From Pedobacter sp. AJM (GTDB lineage: Bacteria > Bacteroidota > Bacteroidia > Sphingobacteriales > Sphingobacteriaceae): a DNA stretch of 64,000 nucleotides. The notes beneath the pieces were generated by a model. That model was not told where the DNA came from, made no database searches, and worked only from the letters and a program-made list of their open reading frames with translations. This document shows positions 52,081 through 61,382 of this stretch, in pieces. A program made the translations under genes and the position numbers. The number at the start of each line of letters is the position of its first letter. Positions within the stretch are counted from its first letter, which is position 1. The DNA is taken from positions 209,409 through 273,408 of the forward strand of contig NZ_NHOT01000010.1 in the NCBI RefSeq assembly GCF_002197755.1, given 5' to 3'.

Positions 52081-52767
52081 TTACAAATGTGCTAAGATCA
52101 AAATAATGGCATGATTACTCAAGGCACTCCATTTCACCTGTTCTACATTCCAAAGCGCTAAGCTATCTCTTGCATGCAATTGCCTGCCTTCTACTTCGAA
52201 AGCGCCATCAATAATGAAACAGAAAAATTTGTTTTCCGGGTTTTGAAGCGGATAGGTGATTTCTTCCTGTCGGGTAAAAATCCCTGTGCTTAATTTAAAT
52301 GGTAATTTCGTGCTGGAAATAATCTCTGTCAGCTGATTTGGATATTTTTCGAAATCAAAGTTGAAGCACATTTCACCTGCCCGGAGTAAAAACAGATCTG
52401 TCGTAAGTCCAATCTGCAGGTAATTTACCAAATTATTTGAGTAAGGGTTACTGATTTCCAATACCTCACCTTTACCTGCATTCAAAACCTGTACCTGTCC
52501 GGTTTCAATGGAAAATGCTTTGCCATTCTGTACAATATCTAATCTGCCGGTAACCGGAAAAAACAGCTGATGGGAATCTTCCCTGGATAGAAAGAAGGAA
52601 AGCTTACCTCCGGCAATGTATTCGTCATTGCAAATAAATAATGCTCCCGAAGCCACTTTGTCTTTATGGTAATACTTTTCAAAGTTGAATGTGCTATGCC
52701 TTTTTACTATTGAAGTTTCTGTTAAACCCCGCTCATCTGCCGGGTATATTTTTCCCTGAATATCCAT
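52081..52767 (-). CDS. Pirin-like bicupin protein
   Basis: The start at MDIQGKIYPADERG is preferred; 21 upstream codons are open but unlike the family. The N-terminal TSIVKRHSTFNFEKYYHKDK, the middle EYIAGGKLSFFLSREDSHQLFFPVTGRLDIVQNG and the C-terminal LHARDSLALWNVEQVKWSAL match the YhhW/pirin group of cupins. The His cluster that binds metal in pirins is only partly visible, so activity (quercetinase or redox sensing) is open. The protein has 228 residues. Confidence 0.72.
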   Translation of the reverse strand: MDIQGKIYPADERGLTETSIVKRHSTFNFEKYYHKDKVASGALFICNDEYIAGGKLSFFLSREDSHQLFFPVTGRLDIVQNGKAFSIETGQVQVLNAGKGEVLEISNPYSNNLVNYLQIGLTTDLFLLRAGEMCFNFDFEKYPNQLTEIISSTKLPFKLSTGIFTRQEEITYPLQNPENKFFCFIIDGAFEVEGRQLHARDSLALWNVEQVKWSALSNHAIILILAHL

Positions 52768-53079
52768 TAGCTTAGTTGGTATTTTTAATGAATGGATGCT
52801 GACCACAATAATTGCTTCTGCCTGCATCAATTAGTTTCCGGTAATACATGTTAATGACGTTTTTTGCCATGGCGTAAAATTAAAAAAAGCGCCGGGAAAT
52901 CCTTAACGACCCCGCTAAAATACTAAAATATGGCTTACCAGGCACTGACGTTTCATTTAGGCAAAGGTGCAATCTCCAGATCTGCCAGGGCATACGGGGG
53001 GAGCGTAAACAAAAAATTAGTCAAAAATTGCGCTATGCTTTTTGCAACAGGCCGATTTTTTTTTGTAAAAGATTAAAAG

Positions 53080-53087
53080 TAGCTTTG
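53080..53087 (+). promoter_or_regulatory. -7 box of the small exported protein gene
   Basis: TAGCTTTG matches TAnnTTTG and lies 9 bases before the ATG, so the message would have almost no leader. A TTTG at 53062-53065 is only 14 bases upstream, short for a -33 element. Confidence 0.35.
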
Positions 53088-53096
53088 TCGCTATTC

Positions 53097-53396
53097 ATGA
53101 AACACCTCGTTACCATATCGCTAGTATTTTTTAGCTTAACGCATTTGGCAAAAGCCGAACGTGTTGAAGGTTTAAGGATATTAAATGAGTATTGTAATGA
53201 GCATAATATCAGCACCAATACCATCGGTAAGGCATCGGTTCAACTGAATGAAGACCGGAATCCTTATTTGTTATCTTACTCAAGGTTAGCTTTAATCGGA
53301 ACTCAACCTCAATTAAAAGCTGCAAAATATGTAAGTGTAAATCAAGTGATTTCTGATTTAACAATCAGGAAAAAACCGAAGAACAATAGTCCTTAA
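53097..53396 (+). CDS. Small exported protein of unknown function
   Basis: The 99-residue protein has the signal peptide MKHLVTISLVFFSLTHLAKA, cleaved before ERVEG. The mature part of about 80 residues (RVEGLRILNEYCNEHNISTN; KAAKYVSVNQVISDLTIRKK) matches no family I know. It lies upstream of secA, which starts 138 bases after it, and has its own -7 box. Confidence 0.55.
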   Translation: MKHLVTISLVFFSLTHLAKAERVEGLRILNEYCNEHNISTNTIGKASVQLNEDRNPYLLSYSRLALIGTQPQLKAAKYVSVNQVISDLTIRKKPKNNSP

Positions 53397-53534
53397 TACA
53401 CTTTTCCTAAACAAATCTTTTATAAGATTTTGTGCCCCGTTTATACCAGCAACTGCCAAACTGACCAGCACAATACAATGGCTTAGTTGTTGTAACACAC
53501 CATTTTTTTAATAATAAATACGATTTAAAACATA

Positions 53535-56500
53535 ATGTTAGGATTTTTAGCGAAGGTTTTCGGAAGTAAATCAGAAAGAGATATTAAGGCTATTCAGCCG
53601 TTGGTTGGTAAAATCAATGAACAGTACAGCAAACTTTCAGCACTCAGTAATGATGAGTTGCGCGGAAAAACAATAGAATTTAAAAGCAGGATATCTGATT
53701 TTTTAACAGAAATTGATGGTAAAATCTCTGCCCTAAAGGCTGAAGCCGAAGGTGAAGGTTTGGATCTTCATCAAAAAACGGCCATTTACGATCAGGTCGA
53801 TGCTTTAGGAAAAGATCGCGATGCAGAACTGGAAAAAGTGCTTTTAGAAATTCTTCCTGAAGCTTTTGCCGTGGTAAAAGAAACTTCACGACGTTTAAGT
53901 GAAAATGATTACCTGGAAGTAACCGCTACACAGTTTGACAGGGATTATGCCGCACGTAAGGGTAATGTTAAGATTGTAGGTGATAAAGCACAATGGGCAA
54001 ACCGTTGGGATGCTGCCGGAACCGAAGTGGTATGGAACATGGTTCATTATGATGTGCAGTTAATTGGTGGTATTGTGCTGCACAGTGGTAAAATTGCTGA
54101 GATGGCCACTGGTGAGGGTAAAACCTTGGTGAGTACTTTGCCAGCATACTTAAATGCACTTGCCGGACAAGGTGTTCACATCGTGACCGTGAATGATTAC
54201 CTGGCCCGCAGGGATAGTGAATGGAACGGACCTCTATTTGAATTTCATGGTTTAAGTGTAGATTGTATTGATAAACACGAGCCAAACTCTGAGGAAAGAA
54301 GAAAAGCCTATGCCGCAGACATTACTTACGGAACCAATAATGAATTTGGTTTTGATTACCTGCGTGACAATATGTCGCAAACGCCAGATCAATTGGTGCA
54401 GCGCAAACAACATTTTGCCATGGTGGATGAGGTCGATTCCGTTTTAATTGATGATGCCCGTACACCATTGATTATTTCAGGTCCGATTCCACATGGAGAC
54501 CAGCATGAGTTTTATGAGTTGAAACCACGTATTGAGCGTTTGGTGAATGCGCAGAAAGCTTATGTATCTCAGGCCTTAAATGAAGCCAAAAAATTAATCA
54601 ATGCCGGTAACAGCGGAACAGAAGAAGGTGAAGGTGGTTTAGCTTTATTACGTGCTTACCGCGGATTGCCTAAAAATAAAGCCTTAATTAAATTCTTAAG
54701 TGAAAGCGGCGTGCGTGGTTTGTTGTTAAAAACAGAGAACTACTACATGGCCGATCAATCGAAGAATATGCCCAAGGTAGATTCTGAATTATATTTCTAC
54801 ATCGATGAGAAAAATAACCAGGTGGAGTTAACAGAAAAAGGTATTGAGTTAATTACACAATCAGGTGAGGATCCTCATTTCTTCGTGTTACCGGATGTGG
54901 GTACAGAAGTGGCAGAGCTTGAAAAATCTGATTTGCCATTAGAAGAAAAGGTAGCTACTAAAGATGCTTTAATGCGTGATTATTCGGTAAAGGCAGAACG
55001 CATTCACTCAGTAAATCAATTATTAAAAGCTTATACCTTGTTTGAAATTGATGTGGAATACATCATTGATGAAGGCAAGATTAAAATCGTTGATGAGCAA
55101 ACTGGCCGTATCATGGATGGCCGCCGTTATTCTGACGGATTACATCAGGCTATTGAGGCTAAAGAAAACGTTAAGGTTGAAGATGCTACCCAAACCTATG
55201 CTACCGTAACTTTGCAAAATTATTTCCGTATGTACCATAAACTTTGTGGGATGACGGGTACGGCCACTACCGAAGCAGGTGAATTCTGGTCAATCTATAA
55301 ACTGGATGTGGTTGAGATTCCGACCAACAGAAATATTTCCAGACAGGATCAGCAGGATTATGTTTACCGTACGGTACGTGAAAAATATAATGCGGTTGCC
55401 GATGAAATTGTGAAGTTAACACAAGCTGGTCGTCCGGTATTGGTTGGTACTACTTCTGTTGAGATTTCGGAATTGTTAAGCCGTATGCTTAAACTTCGTG
55501 GCATTAAACACAATGTATTAAATGCTAAAATGCACCAGAGAGAGGCCGATATTGTTGCCGAAGCAGGTCAGGCAGGAACGGTTACAATTGCCACCAACAT
55601 GGCTGGTCGTGGTACCGATATTAAGTTAGGTGCAGGTGTAAAAGAAGCAGGTGGTTTAGCCATTGTGGGTACTGAACGCCATGAATCACGTCGTGTAGAC
55701 CGGCAGTTACGCGGTCGTGCCGGCCGTCAGGGTGATCCGGGTTCTTCACAGTTCTTCGTTTCACTGGAAGATAACCTAATGCGCTTGTTTGGTTCGGAAA
55801 GAATTTCGAGCATTATGGTGCGCATGGGTATTGAAGATGGTGAAGTGATCCAGCATTCTATGATTACCAAGTCTATCGAACGTGCGCAGAAAAAAGTAGA
55901 AGAAAACAACTTTGGTATCCGTAAACGTTTACTGGAGTATGATGATGTGATGAATGCTCAACGTACGGTAATTTATGCCAAACGTAAAAATGCGCTATTT
56001 GGCGAACGTTTGGATGTGGATATGAACAACATGGTGTTCGATGTGGCAGAAGATATCGTAACAGAATACAAAGAAGAAGCTAACTACGATGGTTTTAAAC
56101 TGGAAGTTATCAAAAATTTCTCCCTGGATACCACCATTACTGAAAAAGAATTTGCCTCCGGCAATATTACTCAGCTCACTGAAAAATTATTTGATGAGGC
56201 AGAATCATTCTATGCCCGAAAATCAGAAGCCGTAATACAGCAGTCATTGCCTGTTTTAACGCAGGTTTATGAAGAACGTGGCGAGCATATCGAACAAATT
56301 GTGGTTCCTTTTACAGATGGAATTCGTGGCATTCAGGTTGCGGTTGATTTGAAGAAAGCCATTGAAAATAAAGGTAAAGAGGTCGTTCGTTCGTTTGAAA
56401 AAACCATTATACTGGCTTTGATTGATGACAGCTGGAAAGAGCATTTACGTGAAATGGATGATTTGAAACAGTCTGTTCAGAATGCCGTTTACGAGCAGAA

Positions 56501-56837
56501 AGATCCATTGGTAATCTATAAAATGGAAGCCTTTAACTTATTCAAAAACATGCTTAATGCGGTGAATAAGGAAGTGGTCAGTTTCTTATATAAAGGCGGT
56601 ATTCCGGTTCAGCAGGAGCCTGATGAAATAAGGGAAGCACCAGCACCGGCTAAGCAGCCTAAATTACAAACCACCAAACAGGAGTTTGGAAGAGAGGAGC
56701 CGGGTATTGAATTTGGTGATACGCGTGAAGCCATTCCGCAGCAGCCTATTCGTAAAGAAGCCACTGTAGGACGTAATGAACCTTGCCCTTGTGGTAGTGG
56801 TAAAAAATACAAGAATTGCCACGGCGCAAATTTGTAA
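53535..56837 (+). CDS. secA: Preprotein translocase subunit SecA
   Basis: SecA is the ATPase that drives proteins through SecYEG. Walker A MATGEGKTLVSTLPAYLNAL, HIVTVNDYLARRD, DEVDSVLIDDARTPLIISGP, TNMAGRGTDIKLG and GRAGRQGDPGSS are intact. At 1100 residues it is longer than the E. coli protein (901); the extra length is in the N-terminal part (about 50-110) and in an insertion of about 120 residues around 340-460, as in other Bacteroidota. The C-terminal SEC-C zinc motif CPCGSGKKYKNCHG is present. It has its own terminator. Confidence 0.97.
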   Translation: MLGFLAKVFGSKSERDIKAIQPLVGKINEQYSKLSALSNDELRGKTIEFKSRISDFLTEIDGKISALKAEAEGEGLDLHQKTAIYDQVDALGKDRDAELEKVLLEILPEAFAVVKETSRRLSENDYLEVTATQFDRDYAARKGNVKIVGDKAQWANRWDAAGTEVVWNMVHYDVQLIGGIVLHSGKIAEMATGEGKTLVSTLPAYLNALAGQGVHIVTVNDYLARRDSEWNGPLFEFHGLSVDCIDKHEPNSEERRKAYAADITYGTNNEFGFDYLRDNMSQTPDQLVQRKQHFAMVDEVDSVLIDDARTPLIISGPIPHGDQHEFYELKPRIERLVNAQKAYVSQALNEAKKLINAGNSGTEEGEGGLALLRAYRGLPKNKALIKFLSESGVRGLLLKTENYYMADQSKNMPKVDSELYFYIDEKNNQVELTEKGIELITQSGEDPHFFVLPDVGTEVAELEKSDLPLEEKVATKDALMRDYSVKAERIHSVNQLLKAYTLFEIDVEYIIDEGKIKIVDEQTGRIMDGRRYSDGLHQAIEAKENVKVEDATQTYATVTLQNYFRMYHKLCGMTGTATTEAGEFWSIYKLDVVEIPTNRNISRQDQQDYVYRTVREKYNAVADEIVKLTQAGRPVLVGTTSVEISELLSRMLKLRGIKHNVLNAKMHQREADIVAEAGQAGTVTIATNMAGRGTDIKLGAGVKEAGGLAIVGTERHESRRVDRQLRGRAGRQGDPGSSQFFVSLEDNLMRLFGSERISSIMVRMGIEDGEVIQHSMITKSIERAQKKVEENNFGIRKRLLEYDDVMNAQRTVIYAKRKNALFGERLDVDMNNMVFDVAEDIVTEYKEEANYDGFKLEVIKNFSLDTTITEKEFASGNITQLTEKLFDEAESFYARKSEAVIQQSLPVLTQVYEERGEHIEQIVVPFTDGIRGIQVAVDLKKAIENKGKEVVRSFEKTIILALIDDSWKEHLREMDDLKQSVQNAVYEQKDPLVIYKMEAFNLFKNMLNAVNKEVVSFLYKGGIPVQQEPDEIREAPAPAKQPKLQTTKQEFGREEPGIEFGDTREAIPQQPIRKEATVGRNEPCPCGSGKKYKNCHGANL

Positions 56838-56860
56838 TATAAATTATGTCGCACATTATT

Positions 56861-56890
56861 AAGGCCTTGACATTTGTCAGGGCCTTTTTT
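56861..56890 (+). terminator. Intrinsic terminator of secA
   Basis: AAGGCCTTGAC (56861-56871) pairs with GTCAGGGCCTT (56876-56886), one G-T pair, 4-base loop, then a T-run. Confidence 0.9.
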
Positions 56891-56955
56891 GTGTAATTTG
56901 GTTTTTAATCTGTAGGATTAAACCTATATTTAGAAACACACAAAATAACACACAA

Positions 56956-57327
56956 ATGAAAAAGATTTTTAACATTTTTGCCATTTCGGCAACACTGATG
57001 CTTTCGAGCTGCGCAACCGTTTTTACCGGTACAAAACAAACCGTTAATATCAAGACAGATCCACCGGCTGCCGACATTGAAGTAGACGGTATTAAAGTTG
57101 GTGTAACACCAATGGATGTGACGTTAAAAAAAGGATTCACGGGGCAAACTGTCAGTCTTAAATTAAATGGTTACGAAGCAAAAACATTTCAACCAACCAC
57201 CACATTTAATGCGGTATCTGTAGTCAATTTTCTGTTTGTCCCAGGTTTTATTATTGACGCTGCCACCGGTGCAATGATGAAGTACGATCCGAAAGTTTAC
57301 GAATTTAAACTGGAGCAAAAGAGATAG
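56956..57327 (+). CDS. PEGA domain lipoprotein
   Basis: The 123-residue protein has the signal MKKIFNIFAISATLMLSSCA with lipobox LSSC. The mature part is one PEGA domain (TVNIKTDPPAADIEVDGIKV, GVTPMDVTLKKG, VSLKLNGYEAKT), then a hydrophobic stretch (VSVVNFLFVPGFIIDAATGA) and KYDPKVYEFKLEQK. This is a common Bacteroidota layout, thought to be a surface or envelope-binding module. Upstream, TTTG and TATATTTA (56925-56932) may be its promoter. Confidence 0.85.
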   Translation: MKKIFNIFAISATLMLSSCATVFTGTKQTVNIKTDPPAADIEVDGIKVGVTPMDVTLKKGFTGQTVSLKLNGYEAKTFQPTTTFNAVSVVNFLFVPGFIIDAATGAMMKYDPKVYEFKLEQKR

Positions 57328-57342
57328 TTAACCAAACCAGGT

Positions 57343-57386
57343 AGCAAAGCCGGATTTTGATAAGAAATCCGGCTTTGCTGTTTTTT
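57343..57386 (+). terminator. Strong intrinsic terminator of the PEGA gene
   Basis: AGCAAAGCCGGATTT (57343-57357) and AAATCCGGCTTTGCT (57365-57379) form a perfect 15-bp stem with a 7-base loop, then GTTTTTTG. Confidence 0.92.
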
Positions 57387-57506
57387 GATATGCTTGTTTG
57401 TGGTGTAAGCAATATTAGCGATAAAACAGTAAGGTAAGGAAGTGAAGTATATCAGGTCTTGATTTTTTATTAAATAATATGATAAGTAAGCTAAATTAAT
57501 TAGTAT

Positions 57507-57514
57507 TATATTTG
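57507..57514 (+). promoter_or_regulatory. -7 box of the toxin-antitoxin operon
   Basis: TATATTTG matches TAnnTTTG fully, ending 9 bases before the ATG of the antitoxin gene. Transcription would begin only a few bases before the start codon. Confidence 0.45.
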
Positions 57515-57523
57515 TTATCAACT

Positions 57524-58201
57524 ATGAAAGGTAAAAACTTAAATCAAGAACTTGGTAGCGGGATGTACACTATTCCTGAAGTAGCTTTTATTTTAAAGTT
57601 GCCAACGGCTAAAGTACGCCGGTGGATGAAAGATTTTTGGGATAACCAGTTTTCTGAAAAGCATCATGTTGAATATTCCTGGGGGGACGGCCGTGAAAAG
57701 GCGACAAATTTCTTCACACTCATAGAATTTTACGTTTTTTATCAATTAAGAGAAATTAATGTTAGCGTGAATAAAATAATAAATGCTCATCAGGATATGG
57801 CCGAGATTTTAGGCACAGCCTATCCTTTTGCCTCTTCTAAAATGTTATCTGATGGGAAAAGTATTCTTTTTACGCTGGATGACGGAACAGTTGTGCACGC
57901 AGACAAATCCAGACAAGCAGCTTTTAAACAAATAATTGAAGAATTTTGTAAGAAAATTGAATTTTCTACTTCGGATATAGCAGAGCGGTTTTATCCTTTA
58001 GGAAAAGAAAAACATATCATAATAGACCCTCATCACCAGTTTGGCCAGCCTGTTATAGAGGAAACTAATATTTTAGCACAAACATTATATGATCTTTATA
58101 CAGCAGGTGAAACGGTAGGTTTCTTAACCAGATTATATGATCTTCGTGAAGCAGATGTGGTTTGTGCCATTGAGTTATTTAACCGTAAAGCCGTGGCATG
58201 A
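57524..58201 (+). CDS. VapB45-like antitoxin with MerR-type N-terminus and DUF433 C-terminus
   Basis: The 225-residue protein has an N-terminal helix-turn-helix like a MerR reader head (YTIPEVAFILKLPTAKVRRW). A middle domain (FFTLIEFYVFYQLREINVSV) and a C-terminal DUF433 part follow, with IIIDPHHQFGQPVIEETNIL, TLYDLYTAGETVGFLTRLYD and DVVCAIEL. DUF433 proteins are usually antitoxins of PIN-like toxins. Its stop overlaps the start of the next gene by 4 bases (ATGA), the usual coupling of such pairs. It probably binds its own promoter. Confidence 0.82.
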   Translation: MKGKNLNQELGSGMYTIPEVAFILKLPTAKVRRWMKDFWDNQFSEKHHVEYSWGDGREKATNFFTLIEFYVFYQLREINVSVNKIINAHQDMAEILGTAYPFASSKMLSDGKSILFTLDDGTVVHADKSRQAAFKQIIEEFCKKIEFSTSDIAERFYPLGKEKHIIIDPHHQFGQPVIEETNILAQTLYDLYTAGETVGFLTRLYDLREADVVCAIELFNRKAVA

Positions 58202-58590
58202 TAAAAGTTTTAATAGATGAGAACCTCTCAAAATATTTTGCTGAAGGCTTAGACAAATTACAATATCCTCTCGGAAATAATATTGAGGTCACTTCTATTG
58301 AAAAAGAATTTGGCAAAGGAATAAAAGACGAAGAATGGATTCCAGATTGGGGAAATCGATCTGGTGTTTTTATTTCTCAGGATTTAAGAATCTATTCAAC
58401 CAAATTACAGGCAGCACTTTTGACTAAACATAATATTGGAGCGTTTTTCTTAAAGTTGCCAAAAGGTTATCGATACTGGGATAAGACGCAAGTAATTATT
58501 AAACATTGGATCGAAATAGTTAAGATTATCGAAATGAATAAACCTCCATATGTTTATTTTATTTCAGCAAAGCGAATCACAAAAGGATAA
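58198..58590 (+). CDS. VapC45-like PIN-domain toxin
   Basis: The 130-residue protein begins MIKVLIDENLSKYFAEGLDK, the DEN form of the first PIN acidic site seen in DUF5615/VapC45-like nucleases. GVFISQDLRI (acidic residue after a strand) and a C-terminal KGYRYWDKTQVIIKHWIEIV follow. PIN toxins cleave tRNA, rRNA or mRNA. It is translationally coupled to the antitoxin and followed by a hairpin. The target is unknown. Confidence 0.8.
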   Translation: MIKVLIDENLSKYFAEGLDKLQYPLGNNIEVTSIEKEFGKGIKDEEWIPDWGNRSGVFISQDLRIYSTKLQAALLTKHNIGAFFLKLPKGYRYWDKTQVIIKHWIEIVKIIEMNKPPYVYFISAKRITKG

Positions 58591-58628
58591 CAATACTAAG
58601 ATTGGCCAACATTTGCACAACCCATAAA

Positions 58629-58660
58629 GAATGCCGAATTTTGCAGCAAATTCGGCATTC
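58629..58660 (+). terminator. Hairpin after the toxin gene
   Basis: GAATGCCGAATTT (58629-58641) / AAATTCGGCATTC (58648-58660), perfect 13-bp stem with a 6-base loop. The T-run after it is weak, so it may be a terminator or an mRNA-stabilising end. Confidence 0.65.
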
Positions 58661-58702
58661 CTGTATTTAAAACAATTTTTGCCTGTCTACTGTCATACCA
58701 TC

Positions 58703-59143
58703 ATGAAAATATTTTATACGCTAATCTTCAGTTTATTTTTCTTTAACATGGCGTTCGCTCAAAAAGGTGAGGTTGTGGTGATAAAAGACCCATTAATTGA
58801 TAGCTTGATTGCCAAAAGAATACAGGTCTACCGGACTTCAGGTGAGGTAAAAACGGGTAAACCCATTGTGTCCTCGTACGGTTATCGGGTGCAGATTTTT
58901 TATGGTTCTGACCGGCGGGAGGTTTTTAATCAGCAGGCACGTTTTAAAACATTGTATCCTAAACTGAATACATACCTGATTTATAAAGAACCCAATTATT
59001 ATGTCAGGGTAGGCGATTTTAGAACGAGATTGGAAGCACAACGATTAATGAGTGAAATCCGGCCAACCTTTCCTACTTTATTTATTTTCAGGGAGAAAAT
59101 TAATGCTCCACAATTAGATATTACAACCGATGATCAAAGATAA
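58703..59143 (+). CDS. Exported SPOR domain protein
   Basis: The start at MKIFYTLIFSLFFFNMAFAQ gives a clear signal peptide; 24 more upstream codons in frame run through the hairpin and are unlikely. A SPOR domain covers about 55-130 of the 146 residues (YRVQIFYGSDRREVFNQQA; PNYYVRVGDFRTRLEAQRLM). SPOR domains bind denuded glycan strands at the division septum. The gene end overlaps the start of the amidohydrolase gene by 14 bases. Confidence 0.85.
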   Translation: MKIFYTLIFSLFFFNMAFAQKGEVVVIKDPLIDSLIAKRIQVYRTSGEVKTGKPIVSSYGYRVQIFYGSDRREVFNQQARFKTLYPKLNTYLIYKEPNYYVRVGDFRTRLEAQRLMSEIRPTFPTLFIFREKINAPQLDITTDDQR

Positions 59144-60317
59144 AATAAAAGATGTAGCGAATGCCATTTTCAATGATGTCGTAGGCTACCGCCAGCATTT
59201 ACACGCCAACCCCGAATTATCTTACCAGGAATTTGAAACTGCTGCATTTGTGAAGGAAAAGCTAACGCAATGGGGAATTGAATTTACCAGTTGCGCCAAT
59301 ACCGGTGTTGTCGCCTTAGTTAAAGGCCATCTTCCTTCTGAAAAAGTCATTGCACTTCGTGGCGATATGGATGCCCTGCCTATTACCGAAATCAGTGATA
59401 AGCCTTATGCTTCCAGGAATCCGGGAGTGATGCATGCCTGCGGACATGATGTGCATACCTCGTCGCTGTTGGGAACAGCTTATATTTTAAACCAGCTGAA
59501 AACTGATTTTGGTGGTACCATAAAATTAATCTTTCAGCCGGCAGAAGAGTTGCTTCCCGGAGGAGCTAGCATCATGATTAAGGAAGGTGTTCTCGAAAAT
59601 CCAAAACCCGATTATATTGTTGGCCAGCACGTAATGCCCCTAATAGATGCTGGTAAGGTAGGTTTCCGCTCGGGAATTTACATGGCATCAACGGATGAGT
59701 TATATGTCACCGTAACCGGAAAAGGCGGACACGGTGCGCAGCCGCATCAAAATATCGATCCGGTGGTGATTGCTTCACATATTATTATTGCCTTGCAGCA
59801 AATTGTAAGTCGTAATGCCGATCCACGCATCCCTTCTGTTTTATCCTTTGGTAAGGTTACGGCCAATGGTGCTACGAATATTATCCCTAACGAAGTTAAA
59901 ATTGAAGGTACATTCAGAACCCTTGATGAGGAGTGGAGAGCGGAAGCGCACAGACGCATGAAAAAAATGGCTGAAGGTATGGCCGAAAGCATGGGCGGAA
60001 GCTGTGATTTCGATATCCACAAGGGTTATCCGTTTTTAATTAATGAAGAAAAGCTAACCGCAAATGCTAAATCTTTTGCTGAAGATTTTTTAGGCAAGGA
60101 AAATGTAGTTGACCTGGATATCTGGATGGCTGCAGAAGATTTTTCTTTCTACTCACAGGTAACAGATGCCTGTTTTTACCGTTTAGGTACCGGGAATGCT
60201 GCAAAGGATACGCAATATTCTGTGCATACACCAAAGTTTGATATTGATGAAGATGCATTGAAAATCTCAACCGGTTTAATGGCTTATATTGCATTAAAAC
60301 AATTGGGTAACGAATAA
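59130..60317 (+). CDS. M20 family amidohydrolase
   Basis: The 395-residue cytoplasmic metal hydrolase is of the hippurate/N-acyl-amino-acid amidohydrolase group. YRQHLHANPELSYQE, LRGDMDALPITE, MHACGHDVHTSSLLGTA, LIFQPAEELLPGGA, GKGGHGAQPHQNIDPV and WMAAEDFSFY supply the metal ligands and dimer interface. The overlap with the SPOR gene implies one transcript. The substrate is not known; cell-wall-derived N-acyl amino acids or peptides would suit the neighbour but are only a guess. Confidence 0.92.
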   Translation: MIKDKIKDVANAIFNDVVGYRQHLHANPELSYQEFETAAFVKEKLTQWGIEFTSCANTGVVALVKGHLPSEKVIALRGDMDALPITEISDKPYASRNPGVMHACGHDVHTSSLLGTAYILNQLKTDFGGTIKLIFQPAEELLPGGASIMIKEGVLENPKPDYIVGQHVMPLIDAGKVGFRSGIYMASTDELYVTVTGKGGHGAQPHQNIDPVVIASHIIIALQQIVSRNADPRIPSVLSFGKVTANGATNIIPNEVKIEGTFRTLDEEWRAEAHRRMKKMAEGMAESMGGSCDFDIHKGYPFLINEEKLTANAKSFAEDFLGKENVVDLDIWMAAEDFSFYSQVTDACFYRLGTGNAAKDTQYSVHTPKFDIDEDALKISTGLMAYIALKQLGNE

Positions 60318-60383
60318 ATGTTGTGCGTGTAATTAATGCTTCTCAAATTAAATAAGGCATCGTTTTTGCCAAGCTACACAAGC

Positions 60384-61325
60384 ATGAAGAAAATATTTTT
60401 AATCCTGGTCATTACCGCAGTCTATTTTACAGGTTTTGCACAGGAAATTCCCCGTTTTAATCCCGATACGATTAAAACTATCACCCTTGATTCTACCGTA
60501 AATATTAAAGCCGAAAAGCTGAATATTGAAACCTTTATCAATAAAGTGATTAATGATACGTCATTTTATCAATCCTTTAGAAACATGAAACGATATAGTT
60601 TCATCGCCGAAAACAGGATTTATACCTATGATAAAAAAAATAAGGTTGACGGAAAGATTTACAGAAAGATTAAACACAACAACAACGGCCCTTATAAAAT
60701 GGAATACCTGGTAAAACAGGATACCGGTAAGGTTTATAAGAAAAACGGCAAATATCAACTTTACACCGTGGAGATGTTTGACTATATTTTTATGAATGCC
60801 TATAATACTGACTTTGTGCCAAATGCGCCAACAGGCGATGGTAAAGGTGGGACTAATGAAGGCTACAAAGACAAACTCAAAACCCTGATTTTTAATCCGG
60901 GCAGGCCGGTTAAGGTACCTTTTATTGGGAGTAAAACTGAAATTTTTAGCGCAAATATGCGTCAGTATTATGACTATGCTTTCACCAGCGGTACATACCT
61001 GGATTCTATTCCGGTTTACCGTTTTAAAGTTTCAGTGAAACCAGATTTAAGCAGCTGGACCAAGGATGGTATCATGATCAAAGAACTGGTAACCATATTT
61101 GATAAACGGAATTTTAATATTCTGGGAAGATATGTAGACATGAAATATGGCAACATGTTATTTGATTTTAATGTGCAGATGAATATTGAAATGGGTTATT
61201 TTGGTGAGGATAAACTACCAACTAAAATCACCTATCAGGGAAATTGGGATTACCCATTTAAGAAAGAGGAGCGAGCAAGTTTCCTGATCGTACATAAAGA
61301 TTATAAGCTGGAAAAGGGGAAGTAA
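60384..61325 (+). CDS. Exported protein of unknown function
   Basis: The start at MKKIFLILVITAVYFTGFAQ gives a signal peptide; the 16 upstream codons are an open extension. The mature part of about 290 residues is beta-rich and basic. It has YSFIAENRIYTYDKKNKVDG, KMEYLVKQDTGKVYKKNGKY, VDMKYGNMLFDFNVQMNIEM and a final FLIVHKDYKLEKGK. It reads like a lipoprotein-carrier or outer-membrane-associated fold of Sphingobacteriaceae, but no family is recognised. It lies 66 bases after the amidohydrolase gene. Confidence 0.65.
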   Translation: MKKIFLILVITAVYFTGFAQEIPRFNPDTIKTITLDSTVNIKAEKLNIETFINKVINDTSFYQSFRNMKRYSFIAENRIYTYDKKNKVDGKIYRKIKHNNNGPYKMEYLVKQDTGKVYKKNGKYQLYTVEMFDYIFMNAYNTDFVPNAPTGDGKGGTNEGYKDKLKTLIFNPGRPVKVPFIGSKTEIFSANMRQYYDYAFTSGTYLDSIPVYRFKVSVKPDLSSWTKDGIMIKELVTIFDKRNFNILGRYVDMKYGNMLFDFNVQMNIEMGYFGEDKLPTKITYQGNWDYPFKKEERASFLIVHKDYKLEKGK

Positions 61326-61382
61326 GAATGGCTTGCGCATAAAAGATTTATTATCTTTAAGCCGTTATTTAAATCCTCAAAA

